47,806 nt of DNA from GW2011-AR15 sp964512765 (GTDB lineage Archaea > Nanobdellota > Nanobdellia > Woesearchaeales > GW2011-AR15). Shown here in pieces: positions 7,617-15,155 of this stretch. Below the pieces are notes generated by a model. It was not told the DNA's origin. It ran no database searches and saw only the letters and a program-made list of their open reading frames with translations. The position numbers and the translations under genes were made by a program. How positions within the stretch are numbered: the first letter of the stretch is position 1; the number at the start of each line of letters is the position of its first letter. The stretch lies in assembly GCA_964512765.1 (NCBI GenBank), contig CAZEKF010000014.1:1-47806 (forward strand), read 5' to 3'.

Positions 7617-9361
7617 TATAACTCACCTTCAATCTTACTAAACTCACGATCCATGTCAAGTTTAATCTTGTTAAGTTCTTTATCATAATCTTTAATAAAC
7701 TTCACGTCTGCAATCTTTTCCTTACTACCTAGGTTAAGGATAGTTGTTATCGCAACACCTTCGTCAAGTGCAGTATGCGCTCGTGTTGAGAAATATAATA
7801 TTGTTTCAGCCAGTTTGTAAGTTTTTTTAGGCTCACAATAAGTGTCAATGTCATGAAACGCGTTTTGCTGCAAGAAAAATTCTCTAAGCAATCTCGCAAC
7901 TTCTAAAGTTAATTGTTGTTTTTCAGGCAGTGCATCGCTACCTACTAACTGTACAATTTCAAGCAATTTTTCTTCTTCTTGTAAAATAGCAATGATTTCT
8001 CCCATTAACTTTGTCCAATTAGGGTTAACATTTTCTGAATACCATGGTGCTAATGTCTTGTTATATAATGTGTAAGATGTTAGCCAGTTAATACTCGGAA
8101 AGTGTCTTCTTTGAGCTAATTTAGCGTCTAATGCCCAGAAACATTTTGTAACTCTTAATGTATTCTGTGTGACAGGTTCTGAAAAGTCTCCACCAGGAGG
8201 ACTAACTGCGCCAATAACAGAAACACTACCTTCTTTACCAGATAATGCTTTACCTATACCTGCTCGTTCATAAAACTCTGCTAACCTTGTAGCTAGATAC
8301 GCAGGATATCCTTCTTCACCAGGCATTTCTTCTAATCTTGAACTAATTTCTCTCATTGCTTCAGCCCATCTACTTGTAGAATCAGCCATTAAAGCAACAG
8401 AATATCCTTGATCACGGAAATATTCAGCAATTGTAATACCTGTGTATACTGAAGCTTCTCTAGCAGCGACTGGCATGTTAGACGTGTTTGCAATCATAAC
8501 TGTACGGTTCATCAATGGTTTACCTGTTTTTGGATCTTTTAAATGCGGAAACTCAGTCAATACTTCTGTCATTTCGTTACCACGTTCACCGCAACCAATG
8601 TATACGACAATGTCTGCGTCGCTCCACTTAGCAAGCTGTTGCTGTGCAACTGTTTTACCTGCGCCAAATGGACCAGGGATAGCTGCAACACCGCCTTTTG
8701 CTAAAGGAAACAACCCGTCAAAAATTCTTTGTCCTGTTAATAATGGCATGTTAGGCGCAGTTTTTTCTGCCATTCTTCTTGGAACACGAACAGGCCATTC
8801 ATGGCTTAACTTTAGTTCTTCGCCATTGTCTAACTTACCAATAACGTCATTAACTGTAAATTTACCAGACTTAATGTCCTTAATCTTACCACCATATTTG
8901 TCCATTGGTGGTACAAGAATTTTATGCATAATTGTACTGGTTTCCTGAACCTCGCCAAGTATCATACCTGGTTTAACAACATCGCCTTTCTTAGCAGTTG
9001 CCTTGAAATCCCATTTCTTATCTTCGTCTAAACCTGATGCGTCAACACCACGTTCAATATAATCTCCCATTTTGTCTGCTAAAACAGGTAATGGTCTTTG
9101 GATTCCGTCGTAAATGCTTGTCAATAACCCTGGGCCTAGTTTCACTGCAAGTGGAAGACCTGTGTTAATAACTGGTTCGCCAGGTTTAACACCTGAAGTA
9201 TCTTCATATACCTGGATAGTGGTATTCTCACCGTCTATCTGGATAACTTCTCCCATTAATTTTTCATCACCAATACGTACAAGATCGTACATTCTTGCTT
9301 TGATCCCTGTTGCAACAACAACCGGACCAGCAATCCTTACTAATTTTCCTTTTTCTTTCAT
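7616..9361 (-). CDS. atpA: A-type ATP synthase subunit A (catalytic)
   Basis: A 581-aa catalytic subunit. The P-loop GPFGAGKT is at residues 230-237 (archaeal form GPFGxGKT). The inserted non-homologous domain lies at about residues 110-190, and GERGNEM and the SRWAEAMREISSR arginine region follow. It synthesises or hydrolyses ATP at the A/B interface, driven by rotation of D/F and the membrane K ring. The GGTGATC ribosome-binding site lies just upstream of the ATG at 9361. Length is normal for the family, and there is no intein at the P-loop, a common insertion site. Confidence 0.97.
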   Translation of the reverse strand: MKEKGKLVRIAGPVVVATGIKARMYDLVRIGDEKLMGEVIQIDGENTTIQVYEDTSGVKPGEPVINTGLPLAVKLGPGLLTSIYDGIQRPLPVLADKMGDYIERGVDASGLDEDKKWDFKATAKKGDVVKPGMILGEVQETSTIMHKILVPPMDKYGGKIKDIKSGKFTVNDVIGKLDNGEELKLSHEWPVRVPRRMAEKTAPNMPLLTGQRIFDGLFPLAKGGVAAIPGPFGAGKTVAQQQLAKWSDADIVVYIGCGERGNEMTEVLTEFPHLKDPKTGKPLMNRTVMIANTSNMPVAAREASVYTGITIAEYFRDQGYSVALMADSTSRWAEAMREISSRLEEMPGEEGYPAYLATRLAEFYERAGIGKALSGKEGSVSVIGAVSPPGGDFSEPVTQNTLRVTKCFWALDAKLAQRRHFPSINWLTSYTLYNKTLAPWYSENVNPNWTKLMGEIIAILQEEEKLLEIVQLVGSDALPEKQQLTLEVARLLREFFLQQNAFHDIDTYCEPKKTYKLAETILYFSTRAHTALDEGVAITTILNLGSKEKIADVKFIKDYDKELNKIKLDMDREFSKIEGEL

Positions 9362-9404
9362 ATGATCACCAATTATATTTTTTCTTTGAGCTTAATTTTT
9401 TTAA

Positions 9405-9716
9405 CTATTTGTTCCAAAGGTCTATTCCAATTGCTTTTTTTATCATATCTCTTAAATTATCCTGTGCACCTGTACTGGTTGATAACACAACAGTAACAGG
9501 AGTTACGGAATTTTCAACATTTCTACGAAAGTTATGATCTAATTTATCAAGTGATTTATCGTTTGTGACAATGATACCAACGCTTAAATCAGCCAGAGCT
9601 TCAGTGTAACATTTTTTTAACTGTTCTTTTGACTCACCTTCAAAGATTTTTCTAATACCAATTAGTTCAAATCCCATTACAAACTCCGAGTTACCTACAA
9701 CTGCTAGTTCTGCCAT
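9405..9716 (-). CDS. atpF: A-type ATP synthase subunit F
   Basis: A 103-aa Rossmann-like subunit F of the central stalk, recognisable from MAELAVVGNSEFVMGFELIG and the central GIIVTND strand-loop. It associates with subunit D and transmits rotation to the catalytic head. It is positioned between C and A as in euryarchaeal operons, 2 bp downstream of atpC, implying coupled translation. Length is typical (about 100 residues). Confidence 0.93.
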   Translation of the reverse strand: MAELAVVGNSEFVMGFELIGIRKIFEGESKEQLKKCYTEALADLSVGIIVTNDKSLDKLDHNFRRNVENSVTPVTVVLSTSTGAQDNLRDMIKKAIGIDLWNK

Positions 9717-9718
9717 TT

Positions 9719-10774
9719 TTATTTTTTAACAACTATAAGTTTTTTAACATAATCTTCTGTAAATTCTAAATATTTTGATTTAATTATTGTACGTAAATTA
9801 CTAACTTCAATTTCTTTTGCAAACATGAATCCAAGGACAAGGTCAACTGTCAAAGGATGCTGGTGGTATAACAACACGCTTTTTTTCAATAAAAACCGTT
9901 GCAATAATATCTCATACTTTAACAAAACACCTTGTTCATCTTTTTCAGGTTCTGGCAATATTTTACCATAATTTGTTTTGCTTAACTCTCGCATGAAACT
10001 CTGAATATTTTCTTTGTTAAGCAAATTCAATACTATTCGTTTAGGTAAATTCTTTCCGTCATTTATTATATACTTTTCAACACTTTGTTTTGATAAGTTA
10101 AAAAATATTTTTTTTAGTAATAACATTATATTATAAACGTCAAATTCATACTTGAAAAATTCTTGAAACAATTTACCTTGTTCAGGTATTTTACTAGCAA
10201 ACTCAACAGAGTCTTGATAGTAATGATAATCAAACAAATTTTCTATTTCACTGAGATCTTTAGTTGATTCATAATTATTAATAGCATCTTCAAATTCTCG
10301 TGCATTAATAAGTCCAGATTCTTCAATAATTTCCCGCACAGTATTTTTTGAATATAACACACGTAATTTGTCAAGTTTCAAGCTACCAACAGGAATCAAC
10401 ATGTCCATTACTTTTTCAAGATCTTTTTCAACTGTTTTAGCTCTAATTAATGTCTTTAAATTCCAGAAATCATACCGTTTTAGATATTGCAACATCAGAT
10501 ATTCAATGTTCGGGTCAGAAATTAATTTTAGTTTCAAAAAAACACGTTCAAGATGTTTATTCAATGCATTCTCAACTAACTTAACACCAGAGTATTTAAT
10601 TGATAATTCATTAATTTCCTTGGCGTAAACACCTTCTTGCATGAACTTAACAATTTCAGAAGAATGCATTTTCATGACTCTGTCATAATCTTCTTTTTTT
10701 AATAAAAGAGATTTCATAGCACTGATTCTAGCATAAGTATACGGATTAAATTTGTAAACTAATTTTTCAGCCAT
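9719..10774 (-). CDS. atpC: A-type ATP synthase subunit C (V0D-like rotor adaptor)
   Basis: A 351-aa helical protein of the V0D/AC39 family, which sits on the K ring and receives the D/F shaft. The N-terminal YTYARISAMKSLLL pattern and the YDFWNLKTLIRAK motif are typical, as is the repeated three-lobed helical layout. One copy is needed per complex. It is preceded by 181 bp containing four tandem hairpins (10837-10932), unusual inside an ATPase operon. Start ATG 10774; no strong Shine-Dalgarno site is visible. Confidence 0.93.
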   Translation of the reverse strand: MAEKLVYKFNPYTYARISAMKSLLLKKEDYDRVMKMHSSEIVKFMQEGVYAKEINELSIKYSGVKLVENALNKHLERVFLKLKLISDPNIEYLMLQYLKRYDFWNLKTLIRAKTVEKDLEKVMDMLIPVGSLKLDKLRVLYSKNTVREIIEESGLINAREFEDAINNYESTKDLSEIENLFDYHYYQDSVEFASKIPEQGKLFQEFFKYEFDVYNIMLLLKKIFFNLSKQSVEKYIINDGKNLPKRIVLNLLNKENIQSFMRELSKTNYGKILPEPEKDEQGVLLKYEILLQRFLLKKSVLLYHQHPLTVDLVLGFMFAKEIEVSNLRTIIKSKYLEFTEDYVKKLIVVKK

Positions 10775-10836
10775 TTTCCCTTCGGACTACTTAACGCAGT
10801 TAATGTGGTCCTTAATGTCTTTTCCCTCAAGGTTCT

Positions 10837-10932
10837 CAAAAAAACTTTGTTTTTTTGGAATCCTCAAAAACTTATAGTTTTTGGAACCTGAAAATCTGTG
10901 ATTTTCATGTCACCGAAAATCTTTGATTTTCG
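10837..10932. repeat. Four tandem 3-nt-loop hairpins between atpE and atpC
   Basis: Four perfect hairpins in a row, each with a 3-nt loop: arms CAAAAAAAC (10837-10857), CAAAAACT (10865-10883), TGAAAATC (10889-10907) and CGAAAATC (10914-10932). They are separated by 5-7 nt. The arms differ in sequence and the complementary arm changes in step, so what is conserved is the fold rather than the sequence. Similar units occur at 36072-36118, 42060-42078 and 43337-43385. Confidence 0.85.
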
Positions 10933-10955
10933 ATTGCTTTTGTAAAAGGCTTGAA

Positions 10956-11483
10956 TTAAAACAATATGTTCGCAACTTCTGTTAAGTTTTCTTGTTTAAC
11001 ACTGTTCATTAAAGTCTCATAGCTAAGGTCTAACCTTACTTCACTGTTTTTATCTTCAAGCACTACACCACCCAATATATATGCTTTTTCTGCTTTTTTC
11101 ACTAATGCTAAATCCTTCTCAGAACAATACACTTTACTGTATTCTTTTGAATTATTAAGCAATTTCTTAACATGTTTACCACGCTCTGTTTTACTTAAAT
11201 TGCTCAGGTTATCAAGCGCTTTTGTAAAAACTTCACTAATTAGTTCTTTTTCCATGTTAAGCCGTTGTTTTTTAACAATGGAACTAGCTTCAGCTGTTAC
11301 AAACACTTTATACTGTTCAAGACTTTTCTTAACTTCTGTATCCAATTGTGACTTAACTTCACTAACTCTAGTATCCACTACTTCTAATATTTTCTTTCTC
11401 TCATCTTCTGCTTGTTTCAAGACTTTATTTGCTTCTTTTTCTGCATTGTTTAGTATTTCTTTCTTTACTTCTTTCAAACTCAT
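10956..11483 (-). CDS. atpE: A-type ATP synthase subunit E (peripheral stalk)
   Basis: A 175-aa subunit with a long charged N-terminal helix (KKEILNNAEKEANKVLKQAE) and a globular C-terminal domain, the classic subunit E plan. With subunit H it forms the right-handed coiled coil of the peripheral stalk that holds the A3B3 head stationary. A GGTGG ribosome-binding site precedes the ATG at 11483. The gene is followed by the four-hairpin array. Confidence 0.92.
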   Translation of the reverse strand: MSLKEVKKEILNNAEKEANKVLKQAEDERKKILEVVDTRVSEVKSQLDTEVKKSLEQYKVFVTAEASSIVKKQRLNMEKELISEVFTKALDNLSNLSKTERGKHVKKLLNNSKEYSKVYCSEKDLALVKKAEKAYILGGVVLEDKNSEVRLDLSYETLMNSVKQENLTEVANILF

Positions 11484-11531
11484 TTTTCCACCTATTTATC
11501 AATAAGATAAAAAAAATTATTATTACTTTGT

Positions 11532-11768
11532 TTATCCTACCAGTCCTAGAATCAAGATAGCTACGACCAGGCCAAAGATAACAATACTTTCTGGGATAAC
11601 TGTCAAGATAAGACCTTTACCAAAAAGTTCTTCTTTTTCAGCCATTGCTCCGATAGCTGCTGTACCAATAGCTTTTTCAGCAATTCCTGTTGCTAAAGCT
11701 GTTAACCCAACTGCTAATGAAGCACCAATAGCTACTAATCCTACGCCTACTCCAATTTCTGCTGCCAT
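11532..11768 (-). CDS. atpK: A-type ATP synthase proteolipid subunit K (c ring)
   Basis: A 78-aa two-helix hairpin, the single-repeat form of the rotor-ring subunit. The ion-binding glutamate is E60 in the second helix (VIPESI). E60 is followed by Ser, as in the ES/ET signature of Na+-binding rings. In the first helix, where Na+-type rings usually carry Gln, this protein has Glu (E31 in GIAEKA), so coupling-ion specificity is uncertain. A strong AGGAGGT ribosome-binding site precedes the ATG, fitting the many copies needed per complex. Confidence 0.93.
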   Translation of the reverse strand: MAAEIGVGVGLVAIGASLAVGLTALATGIAEKAIGTAAIGAMAEKEELFGKGLILTVIPESIVIFGLVVAILILGLVG

Positions 11769-11788
11769 TTTTTTAATTACCTCCTAAT

Positions 11789-13732
11789 TTATTGTTCACC
11801 GAATGTTTTATATTTACGACCGCCGCCGTGGAAAAATTTCGTGAAAAATTCCACGTAATGCAGTCTTAATGAATGTAAAAACGGGCTTAATACACCAAGT
11901 GCAATGTTAATGGTATGTCCTAATATTAAAATAAGGATTCCTGATATAATTCCAACAACTCCTCCTTGAAACATTTGCCCTGCTAAATCATTAACAACCA
12001 ATGCAAGACTTAATGATGCAAGACCAACTGCCATTAACCGTGCGTATGATAAGATATTAGACAGTAACGCAGGTAACTCAACAGCTCCCCGTGCACCTTC
12101 GCCTTTTATGATTATAACCACAGCCACAATTGCAGAACCTAGCATAATATTCATTGGAGGTATAAAAGGCCTGAGCATATGCGCCACAAAACCAGTTATA
12201 ACTCCTAAAAAATCAGTTAATAGATATAACATTGTAGGCATTAATAATACCCACCCTGCTTTTTCAAAAAACGCGTGTTTAAACCCGTGCGCTTTGTAAA
12301 TGTTAACAAAACCAATGACTAAACCAATTAAAATATGGACAACACCGAACAATATTCCCATACTAAGCAAATCATTTATCCTATGACTACGCGAAAATAT
12401 ATGTGGTATTGGATATATTATTTTTGTTTCACCGTGCGAGGTAAGTTTATGAGGATGTATACCTAATTTATGACCTAACTCAGGAGAAACTTCTTCATAA
12501 CCAAAATATTCGCCAAACACCATACCAAAAATTATTGATGCTACTGCTGCAATTAAAAATGCGTTAAGGAAATTTTTAGCACCTGGCATTTTTTTCTTTA
12601 ACAAGGAAAAAAGTCCAAAAATGACTAAACCATATCCAACATCTCCCAGCATAAAACCAAAAAATATTGGGAAGGTTAAAAACATGAAAAAAGTAGGATC
12701 TATTTCTTTATAACTTGGTAAAGTGTAAAGGTCCATGAACGCTTCAAACGGTTCAACTATCTTTGGATGGTTGAACGCAATCGGTACTTTATCTTTTTTG
12801 TTTGGTTTTTCATATTCTAAATGTACTTTACCTTTAGTAACTTTTTCTAATTTATCACTTAACTTATCTTTGTTCTGGTTAGGCACCCATCCTTTTATCA
12901 GGAAAGTGTTTTTTGACGATGCAAACCTTAACGGTGCTTCAGCTTTTTCACTTTCAACACTTAACTTTTTTTCAGACCCTAACAAAAACTTGCTATGTTC
13001 AACCTTTTTTCTGGAAATTTCGTTTTCTAATTCATCAAATGATTTCTGAATTTTTTCAACTTGATAATTTAATTTAACAAATTTAACACCTGGTTTAGAT
13101 TTAAATTTATAGTGTTCTTTTAACACAGGAGCGTCAATTGGCGAGAAATCATATTTGTCAAGTAATTTCATAATTTTGTCAGTTTTTTTATCAACAAACA
13201 ATGCCATTAAAGTTATGCCTGAATAACTCACAGAAAAAAACTGGTTTTTCTTAATATTTTTTTCAATTTCTTGTTGCAATGGTTCTTGTTCAAGGTTTAT
13301 AAACCCAATAAAATGATGATTATACTTTATTTCATCCTCAATTTTTAAAGAGTTTAAAGCTTTTTTAATATCTTTTTTATTATATATTTTCAAAATTTGT
13401 GAAAAATATTCTTTATCTTGTAATAATGCAGTTGTTTCTGTGTAAATTTTATCAGTCTTTGCTTTAATTAAACTAATTGATTCACTACTTTGATCAACTT
13501 GTGTTTTAGAAACTGTTAAGTTTGAGATTAAAGTTCTTAATTTAACTAATACTTCTGCATACTCTTCATTCTCGTCAAAAGGTGCGCCAATGTCAAAAAA
13601 ATCTTCTTCAGTTTTTTTTGTATAATCTTCAATGTGCACAACATTCATATCATATAGTGTTTCTATCACAGGTTTCATATAAGTTTTTGGACCAAACACT
13701 GTAAGTTTACTCATTGCTTTTGCTTTAATCAT
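11789..13732 (-). CDS. atpI: A-type ATP synthase subunit I (a subunit, membrane stator)
   Basis: A 647-aa subunit. The N-terminal half (about 1-330) is a soluble coiled-coil arm binding the peripheral stalks. The C-terminal half has about eight transmembrane helices, including LTFPIFFGFMLGDVGYG and the SYARLMAVGLASLSLALV helix carrying the essential Arg that faces the K ring. It provides the ion half-channels. It lies 3 bp after atpH and shortly before atpK. Length matches archaeal subunit I. Confidence 0.95.
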   Translation of the reverse strand: MIKAKAMSKLTVFGPKTYMKPVIETLYDMNVVHIEDYTKKTEEDFFDIGAPFDENEEYAEVLVKLRTLISNLTVSKTQVDQSSESISLIKAKTDKIYTETTALLQDKEYFSQILKIYNKKDIKKALNSLKIEDEIKYNHHFIGFINLEQEPLQQEIEKNIKKNQFFSVSYSGITLMALFVDKKTDKIMKLLDKYDFSPIDAPVLKEHYKFKSKPGVKFVKLNYQVEKIQKSFDELENEISRKKVEHSKFLLGSEKKLSVESEKAEAPLRFASSKNTFLIKGWVPNQNKDKLSDKLEKVTKGKVHLEYEKPNKKDKVPIAFNHPKIVEPFEAFMDLYTLPSYKEIDPTFFMFLTFPIFFGFMLGDVGYGLVIFGLFSLLKKKMPGAKNFLNAFLIAAVASIIFGMVFGEYFGYEEVSPELGHKLGIHPHKLTSHGETKIIYPIPHIFSRSHRINDLLSMGILFGVVHILIGLVIGFVNIYKAHGFKHAFFEKAGWVLLMPTMLYLLTDFLGVITGFVAHMLRPFIPPMNIMLGSAIVAVVIIIKGEGARGAVELPALLSNILSYARLMAVGLASLSLALVVNDLAGQMFQGGVVGIISGILILILGHTINIALGVLSPFLHSLRLHYVEFFTKFFHGGGRKYKTFGEQ

Positions 13733-13735
13733 TCT

Positions 13736-14071
13736 CTAGAACTCTCCAATCTTTTCATTAAGTTTCTTCATAACAAAATCAACTGCTTTTGAAACATTTT
13801 TTCTTGATTTTTTTTCAAAGTTTTTTAACTCAGTTTGACCTTTTTTTAGAATTTCATCCTTTTTCTGGTCAATCTTTAATTTTTCTGTTTGAATTTTCTC
13901 ATCTTTTTTGTTTTCAAGATTTTCCTGTTTCTTAGCTATTTGTTCAACAGATTCTGTTTTTGCACTGCTTATAATTTCTTCTTTTTTAGAATTAGCATCT
14001 TGTATAATTTTTTCAGATTGTTCTTCAATTTTTTTAACTTCAAGTGTGAATTCATCAATTTCTTTTTCCAT
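13736..14071 (-). CDS. atpH: A-type ATP synthase subunit H (peripheral stalk)
   Basis: A 111-aa protein that is almost entirely a charged coiled coil of Lys, Glu, Gln and Ile (for example KKIEEQSEKIIQDANSKKEE). This is the expected form of subunit H, which pairs with subunit E in the peripheral stalk. It is first in the operon, 3 bp before atpI, as in methanogens. Sequence in this family is poorly conserved, so the call leans on composition and position. A GAGGT-like ribosome-binding site lies upstream. Confidence 0.85.
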   Translation of the reverse strand: MEKEIDEFTLEVKKIEEQSEKIIQDANSKKEEIISSAKTESVEQIAKKQENLENKKDEKIQTEKLKIDQKKDEILKKGQTELKNFEKKSRKNVSKAVDFVMKKLNEKIGEF

Positions 14072-14081
14072 ATAGCCCTAC

Positions 14082-14116
14082 CTCGTGCAAATTTGCGAAA
14101 ATCCCTATATAATAAA
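14082..14116 (-). promoter_or_regulatory. Promoter of the A-ATPase operon
   Basis: Read on the minus strand, TATTATATAG (plus-strand 14105-14114) is a TATA-like box about 35-40 bp before the atpH ATG at 14071. GAGGTAGGG just before the ATG can serve as the ribosome-binding site, so this transcript has a short leader, unlike many neighbours. Confidence 0.5.
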
Positions 14117-14146
14117 AACTTAATCTACTTAGTTTCTGTAATGTAC

Positions 14147-15019
14147 TTAGTTATCTTCGTTATCAACTATATTAGTGACTAACCAGTCACATAAAAATTC
14201 TGATATTCTACCTAAATGCGAGTAAATTCTCTTTTTTTTGTAAGTTTCTATATCTTTCACATTAACTATCTCAAGAGCTTCAACTGATTTAATGAATTCT
14301 ACTACATTTTGCTGAGAGAGGTCATTCAATACTTCAAGCAATAACTCCATCCTTGATTCAATTGTATTAATAAGATCCATATCTTTCTCAATTGTAATTA
14401 AAATATCTGACATTTTTTCAAGATTTCTTGAAATCGTCCCAATATAATAAAGTTCAATATGACGCATTTTTGATTCACGCCTATACATTAAAGAAGCAAT
14501 TATAGATTTTGAAATCAGAACTTTAGCTTTGTCTATTTCTTCCTCATATCTTTGGATAAGATCATGATCTCCTTGTTCTTTCATTAATTTAGTAATATTA
14601 ATAATTTTTTTTATCATTGACATTAATAAAATATCAGTATCGCTTAATGCTAATGAAGTGTGACAAGAGACATTATTTTCTTCAAAATCAACAAATTCAA
14701 GACCTCCGAGAAGTTTTTTATGATTAAGAATCTGGTCTGAATTAATACTATTCTGCAAGTTAATGCTAAACTTCTTAACTGGGTTAATATATGAAGCTAA
14801 AATCATTTTATTAATGACTTCTGGGCTATTTTCATTCAAATCTATCTTCAATGAAGATAATGTTGCATCTGTTTTTTTAGGATGTACAACTAAATCTCCT
14901 TTTGTAGATTTTTCCAAGTGTACTACTGAATCAGTTGAAATATTATGCTCTCTGCACCACGATGCTGGTAAATAAAGATAGTACGTAGTTCCGCTCCTCT
15001 GAATTTTTCTTGAATTCAT
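14147..15019 (-). CDS. AbrB-domain / PhoU-like regulator
   Basis: A 290-aa protein. Residues 1-50 (RKIQRSGTTYYLYLPASWC...) form a SpoVT/AbrB-type swapped-hairpin DNA-binding domain. The rest is helical and resembles archaeal PhoU-like phosphate-uptake regulators. Such proteins are thought to sense phosphate status and control transporters or a phosphate regulon; no phosphate transporter is present here. It lies between the ATPase operon and mutS, divergent from mutS. An 18-bp imperfect palindrome between its TATA box and start suggests autoregulation. Confidence 0.78.
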   Translation of the reverse strand: MNSRKIQRSGTTYYLYLPASWCREHNISTDSVVHLEKSTKGDLVVHPKKTDATLSSLKIDLNENSPEVINKMILASYINPVKKFSINLQNSINSDQILNHKKLLGGLEFVDFEENNVSCHTSLALSDTDILLMSMIKKIINITKLMKEQGDHDLIQRYEEEIDKAKVLISKSIIASLMYRRESKMRHIELYYIGTISRNLEKMSDILITIEKDMDLINTIESRMELLLEVLNDLSQQNVVEFIKSVEALEIVNVKDIETYKKKRIYSHLGRISEFLCDWLVTNIVDNEDN

Positions 15020-15050
15020 AATCTATGTAGTACTAAGTAGTTATATTTAA
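15020..15050 (-). promoter_or_regulatory. Promoter with palindromic operator for the AbrB/PhoU-like gene
   Basis: On the minus strand TTAAATATAA (plus 15041-15050) is the TATA box, about 26 bp from the ATG at 15019, predicting a leaderless mRNA. Between them, 15023-15040 reads CTATGTAGTACTAAGTAG, an imperfect palindrome of form CTAnnTAGTACTAnnTAG. A dimeric AbrB-fold protein bound here would cover the start site. Confidence 0.5.
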
Positions 15051-15155
15051 AGCTTAGGTTTATTTTCATTAAACTATGTGGTTGAATATCAAAATTACAG
15101 TAGAAAAATACCTTTTTAAATTAATTCGATTTTGTTATTTTAAGGGGGGAATTTA

